A stretch of DNA of 64,000 bases, taken from NCBI RefSeq assembly GCF_004124325.1, contig NZ_QBDT01000001.1:5828001-5892000 (forward strand), written 5' to 3'. Origin of the DNA: Streptomyces sp. L2. Lineage in GTDB: Bacteria; Actinomycetota; Actinomycetes; Streptomycetales; Streptomycetaceae. A program made the position numbers and the translations under genes. The notes beneath the pieces were generated by a model. It made no database searches. It was not told the origin of the DNA and saw nothing but the letters and a program-made list of their open reading frames with translations. This document shows positions 61,972 through 64,000 of the stretch, piece after piece (the stretch's first letter is position 1; each line of letters begins with the position of its first letter).

Positions 61972-63192
61972 GTGCCCAAGCGCGAGCGTGTCATGCGGAT
62001 GTCGGTCGAGCTGCCGCTGTGGCGCGCGCTCACCGGCTACCGCGTGCTGACGATGCTGTACGCCATCGGCCTGTGCGCCACCGCCTACGGCCACTTCACA
62101 CGCCCCTGGGTCGCCGTCGCCTACTACGCCGTCCTGTTCGTGTGGACGCTCGCCACCCTGCCCCGGGTGGCGAACGCGGCCGCCTGCACCAAACGATTCC
62201 TCGCGGCCGACCTGACCGTCGCCGTCGTGGGCATCCTGCTCACCCCGCTCGCCGACAACCACGAGCGGATCGCGGGCGGCGGCCCGACCCTGCCGTCGAT
62301 ATGGACCGCCGGCGCTGTGCTCGCCTTCGCTCTCAAGGGCGGCTGGCGCTGGGCCGCCGTCGCCTCCACGGCCGTCGCCGTGGTCAACCTCGTCGAACGC
62401 GGCACCCCCGCCCGGGACACCGTGCACAACGTGATCCTCGTCTGGGTCGCCTCCATCGCCATCGGCTACGTCGTCGAGGTCGCCCGCGCCTCCGAGCGCA
62501 CCCTCGCCCGCGCCCTGGAGATCGAGGCCGCCACCCGGGAGCGGGAGCGGCTGGCCCGGGACATCCACGACGGTGTGCTCCAGGTGCTGGCCATGGTCCA
62601 GCGGCGCGGCGCGGTCCTCGGCGGCGAGGCGGCGGAACTCGGGCGCATGGCGGGGGAGCAGGAGGTCGCGCTGCGCACCCTGGTCTCCGGCGGCCTCGTG
62701 CCGGTCTCCCGGGTGTCGGAGGACGCCGCCGCCGGAGCGGTCGTCCGGATGGTCGACGAACCCGAGGACGGCCAGGTCGACCTGCGCACCCTCCTCGCCC
62801 GGCACGCCGGCTCCCGGGTCAGCCTCGCCGAACCCGGCGCCCCGGTCCCGCTGCCCCCGGCGGCGGCGCGGGAGCTGGCCGCGGCGGTCGGGGCGGCCCT
62901 GGACAACGTGCGCCGGCACGCGGGAGAGGACGCCCGCGCCTGGATCCTCGTCGAGGACGAGCCCGGCGAGATCGTCGTCACGGTACGGGACGACGGGCCC
63001 GGCATCCCCGAGGGCCGGCTCGCCCAGGCCGAGGGGGAGGGCCGGCTCGGCGTGGCCCAGTCCATCCGGGGCCGGCTGCGCGACCTGGGCGGCACCGCCG
63101 AGCTGATCTCGGTCCCCGGACAGGGCACGGAAGTCGAACTGAAGGTACCCAAGGGCGCCGACCCGGCGCGGGGGAAGGCGGAGAAGCGATGA
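61972..63192 (+). CDS. macS: two-component sensor histidine kinase MacS
   Basis: This is a 406-residue kinase with about five membrane helices in the first 170 residues and almost no extracellular loop. HisKA_3 holds RLARDIHDGVLQVLAMVQ (His 199), and the ATPase part holds AAALDNVRRHAGEDA-type sequence (AALDNVRRHAGEDA here) and VTVRDDGPGIPEGRLAQAEG. Content and neighbours match S. coelicolor MacS (SCO2121), which with MacR affects morphology and antibiotic output; the match is from memory. The GTG at 61972 has GGGGG upstream. Its stop overlaps macR by four bases. Confidence 0.9.
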   Translation: MPKRERVMRMSVELPLWRALTGYRVLTMLYAIGLCATAYGHFTRPWVAVAYYAVLFVWTLATLPRVANAAACTKRFLAADLTVAVVGILLTPLADNHERIAGGGPTLPSIWTAGAVLAFALKGGWRWAAVASTAVAVVNLVERGTPARDTVHNVILVWVASIAIGYVVEVARASERTLARALEIEAATRERERLARDIHDGVLQVLAMVQRRGAVLGGEAAELGRMAGEQEVALRTLVSGGLVPVSRVSEDAAAGAVVRMVDEPEDGQVDLRTLLARHAGSRVSLAEPGAPVPLPPAAARELAAAVGAALDNVRRHAGEDARAWILVEDEPGEIVVTVRDDGPGIPEGRLAQAEGEGRLGVAQSIRGRLRDLGGTAELISVPGQGTEVELKVPKGADPARGKAEKR

Positions 63193-63866
63193 GCGAGCAG
63201 CGGGACCCGATCAAGGTCATGGTGGTGGACGACCACCCCATGTGGCGCGACGCGGTCGCCCGGGACCTGGGCGAGTCCGGCTTCGAGGTGGTCGCCACCG
63301 CCGGCGACGGCGAGCAGGCGGTGCGCCGCGCCAAGGCCGCCGCGCCCGACGTCCTCGTGCTGGACCTCAACCTGCCCGCGAAGCCGGGCGTCCAGGTGTG
63401 CAAGGAACTCGTCTCCCACAATCCCGCCCTGCGCGTCCTCGTGCTGTCCGCGAGCGGTGAGCACGCCGACGTGCTGGAGGCGGTGAAGTCCGGCGCGACC
63501 GGCTACCTGCTGAAGTCCGCCTCCACCGAGGACCTGCTGGACGCGGTGCGCCGTACCGCCGTAGGCGACCCGGTGTTCACGCCGGGCCTCGCCGGGCTGG
63601 TCCTCGGCGAGTACCGGCGGCTGGCCTCCGAACCCGCTCCCGCACCGGACGCGGACGAGCCGGGCGCGCCCCGGCTCACCGACCGGGAGACGGAGGTGCT
63701 GCGGCTGGTCGCCAAGGGCCTGAGCTACAAGCAGATCGCCGAACGCCTCGTCATCTCCCACCGCACGGTCCAGAACCACGTCCAGAACACCCTGGGCAAG
63801 CTCCAGCTGCACAACAGGGTCGAACTGGTGAGGTACGCGATAGAACGCGGGCTTGACGAGGAGTAA
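63189..63866 (+). CDS. macR: two-component response regulator MacR (NarL/LuxR family)
   Basis: This is a 225-residue regulator. The receiver has VMVVDDHPMWR and the phospho-acceptor in DVLVLDLNLPAKPG (Asp 59), with Lys in GYLLKSAS. The LuxR helix-turn-helix has LTDRETEVLRLVAKGLSYKQ and ISHRTVQNHVQNTLGKLQLH. The ATG overlaps the macS stop (ATGA). MacR is reported to bind TGAGTAC-NN-GTACTCA sites at genes for membrane proteins; I saw no such site in this window. Confidence 0.92.
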   Translation: MSEQRDPIKVMVVDDHPMWRDAVARDLGESGFEVVATAGDGEQAVRRAKAAAPDVLVLDLNLPAKPGVQVCKELVSHNPALRVLVLSASGEHADVLEAVKSGATGYLLKSASTEDLLDAVRRTAVGDPVFTPGLAGLVLGEYRRLASEPAPAPDADEPGAPRLTDRETEVLRLVAKGLSYKQIAERLVISHRTVQNHVQNTLGKLQLHNRVELVRYAIERGLDEE

Positions 63867-63987
63867 AGCGAACTCCCCGCCGTTCACCGGAATTGCCCTA
63901 CCCGCCTCTCACGGTGTGACGCGAATCACCATTAGCGTGACTGTCCGTCAGCCTGTCCTCAGGCAACCGCGGCGAAGGGACATTTCC

Positions 63988-64000
63988 ATGCGGGTCGGAG
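63988..64000 (+). CDS. start of a gene cut by the right edge
   Basis: An ATG at 63988 follows AAGGGACATTTCC, a good ribosome site, and opens MRVG before the window ends. The product cannot be named. The 121 bp between macR and this ATG show no other feature. Confidence 0.4.

Overview
The window is high-GC actinobacterial chromosome, almost certainly from a Streptomyces. Nearly all third codon positions are G or C, GTG starts are common with occasional TTG, many genes appear to be leaderless, and the gene content is that of an actinobacterial core: a bcc-aa3 respiratory chain with a diheme QcrC and CtaF, a PimB-like mannosyltransferase, ROK glucokinase and MacRS. From memory, the order resembles the S. 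coelicolor core around SCO2120-SCO2180, and the pimB to acyltransferase end resembles Mycobacterium tuberculosis Rv2182c-Rv2188c. This is recollection and was not searched. No prophage, insertion sequence, CRISPR array, tRNA or rRNA was seen.

Layout, left to right. 1-11.6 kb: the end of lpdA, pepA, late cobalamin genes (cobS, cobT, and a cobU fused to a metallo-beta-lactamase-like domain), two membrane proteins, an MprF-like aminoacyl-phospholipid protein and a methyltransferase. 11.6-23.3 kb: a small conserved protein, an HtrA-type lipoprotein protease, a methyltransferase that seems to start at CTG, a DUF3043 membrane protein, pspA-pspAA, a two-component system, an RND permease and nadA. 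23.4-28.6 kb: erpA, a large single-pass membrane protein, an adenosine-kinase-like PfkB protein and a cysteine desulfurase fused to TusA. 28.8-38.4 kb: the terminal respiratory chain, ctaC-ctaD-ctaF and ctaE-qcrC-qcrA-qcrB, interrupted by an L,D-transpeptidase and a lone receiver protein. 38.5-49.9 kb: trpD followed directly by a 22-copy 14-bp repeat, a SAM-IV riboswitch with a SufS-like enzyme, a rhomboid/AsnC pair, a NYN-domain protein, two paralogous NlpC/P60 hydrolases, a gluzincin-like lipoprotein and pimB. 50-64 kb: a cholesterol oxidase, an acyl-CoA synthetase, a phosphoesterase, an SRPBCC protein, an ArsA-like ATPase, a DUF5304 protein, glkA, an EEP-family phosphatase, an esterase, an acyltransferase and macS-macR.

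Several genes fit together. Sulfur and Fe-S supply (cysteine desulfurase-TusA, erpA, the SAM-riboswitch SufS-like protein) lies near Fe-S users (nadA, the Rieske protein QcrA). Envelope functions recur: PspA, NlpC/P60 hydrolases, the L,D-transpeptidase, PimB, PlsC-type and MprF-like proteins, and MacRS.

The least ordinary material lies between genes. Two related GC-rich repeat types (A and B) occur at eleven places, in three of them as tandem arrays that always run B to A. A 155-160 bp tandem repeat follows the RND gene and carries hairpins with compensatory changes. A 308-bp minisatellite starts at the first base after the trpD stop. Fourteen genes show a -10-like box 6-8 nt before the start codon with no Shine-Dalgarno sequence. 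I found no clear new multi-gene system; the window reads as conserved core chromosome with unusual non-coding repeats.
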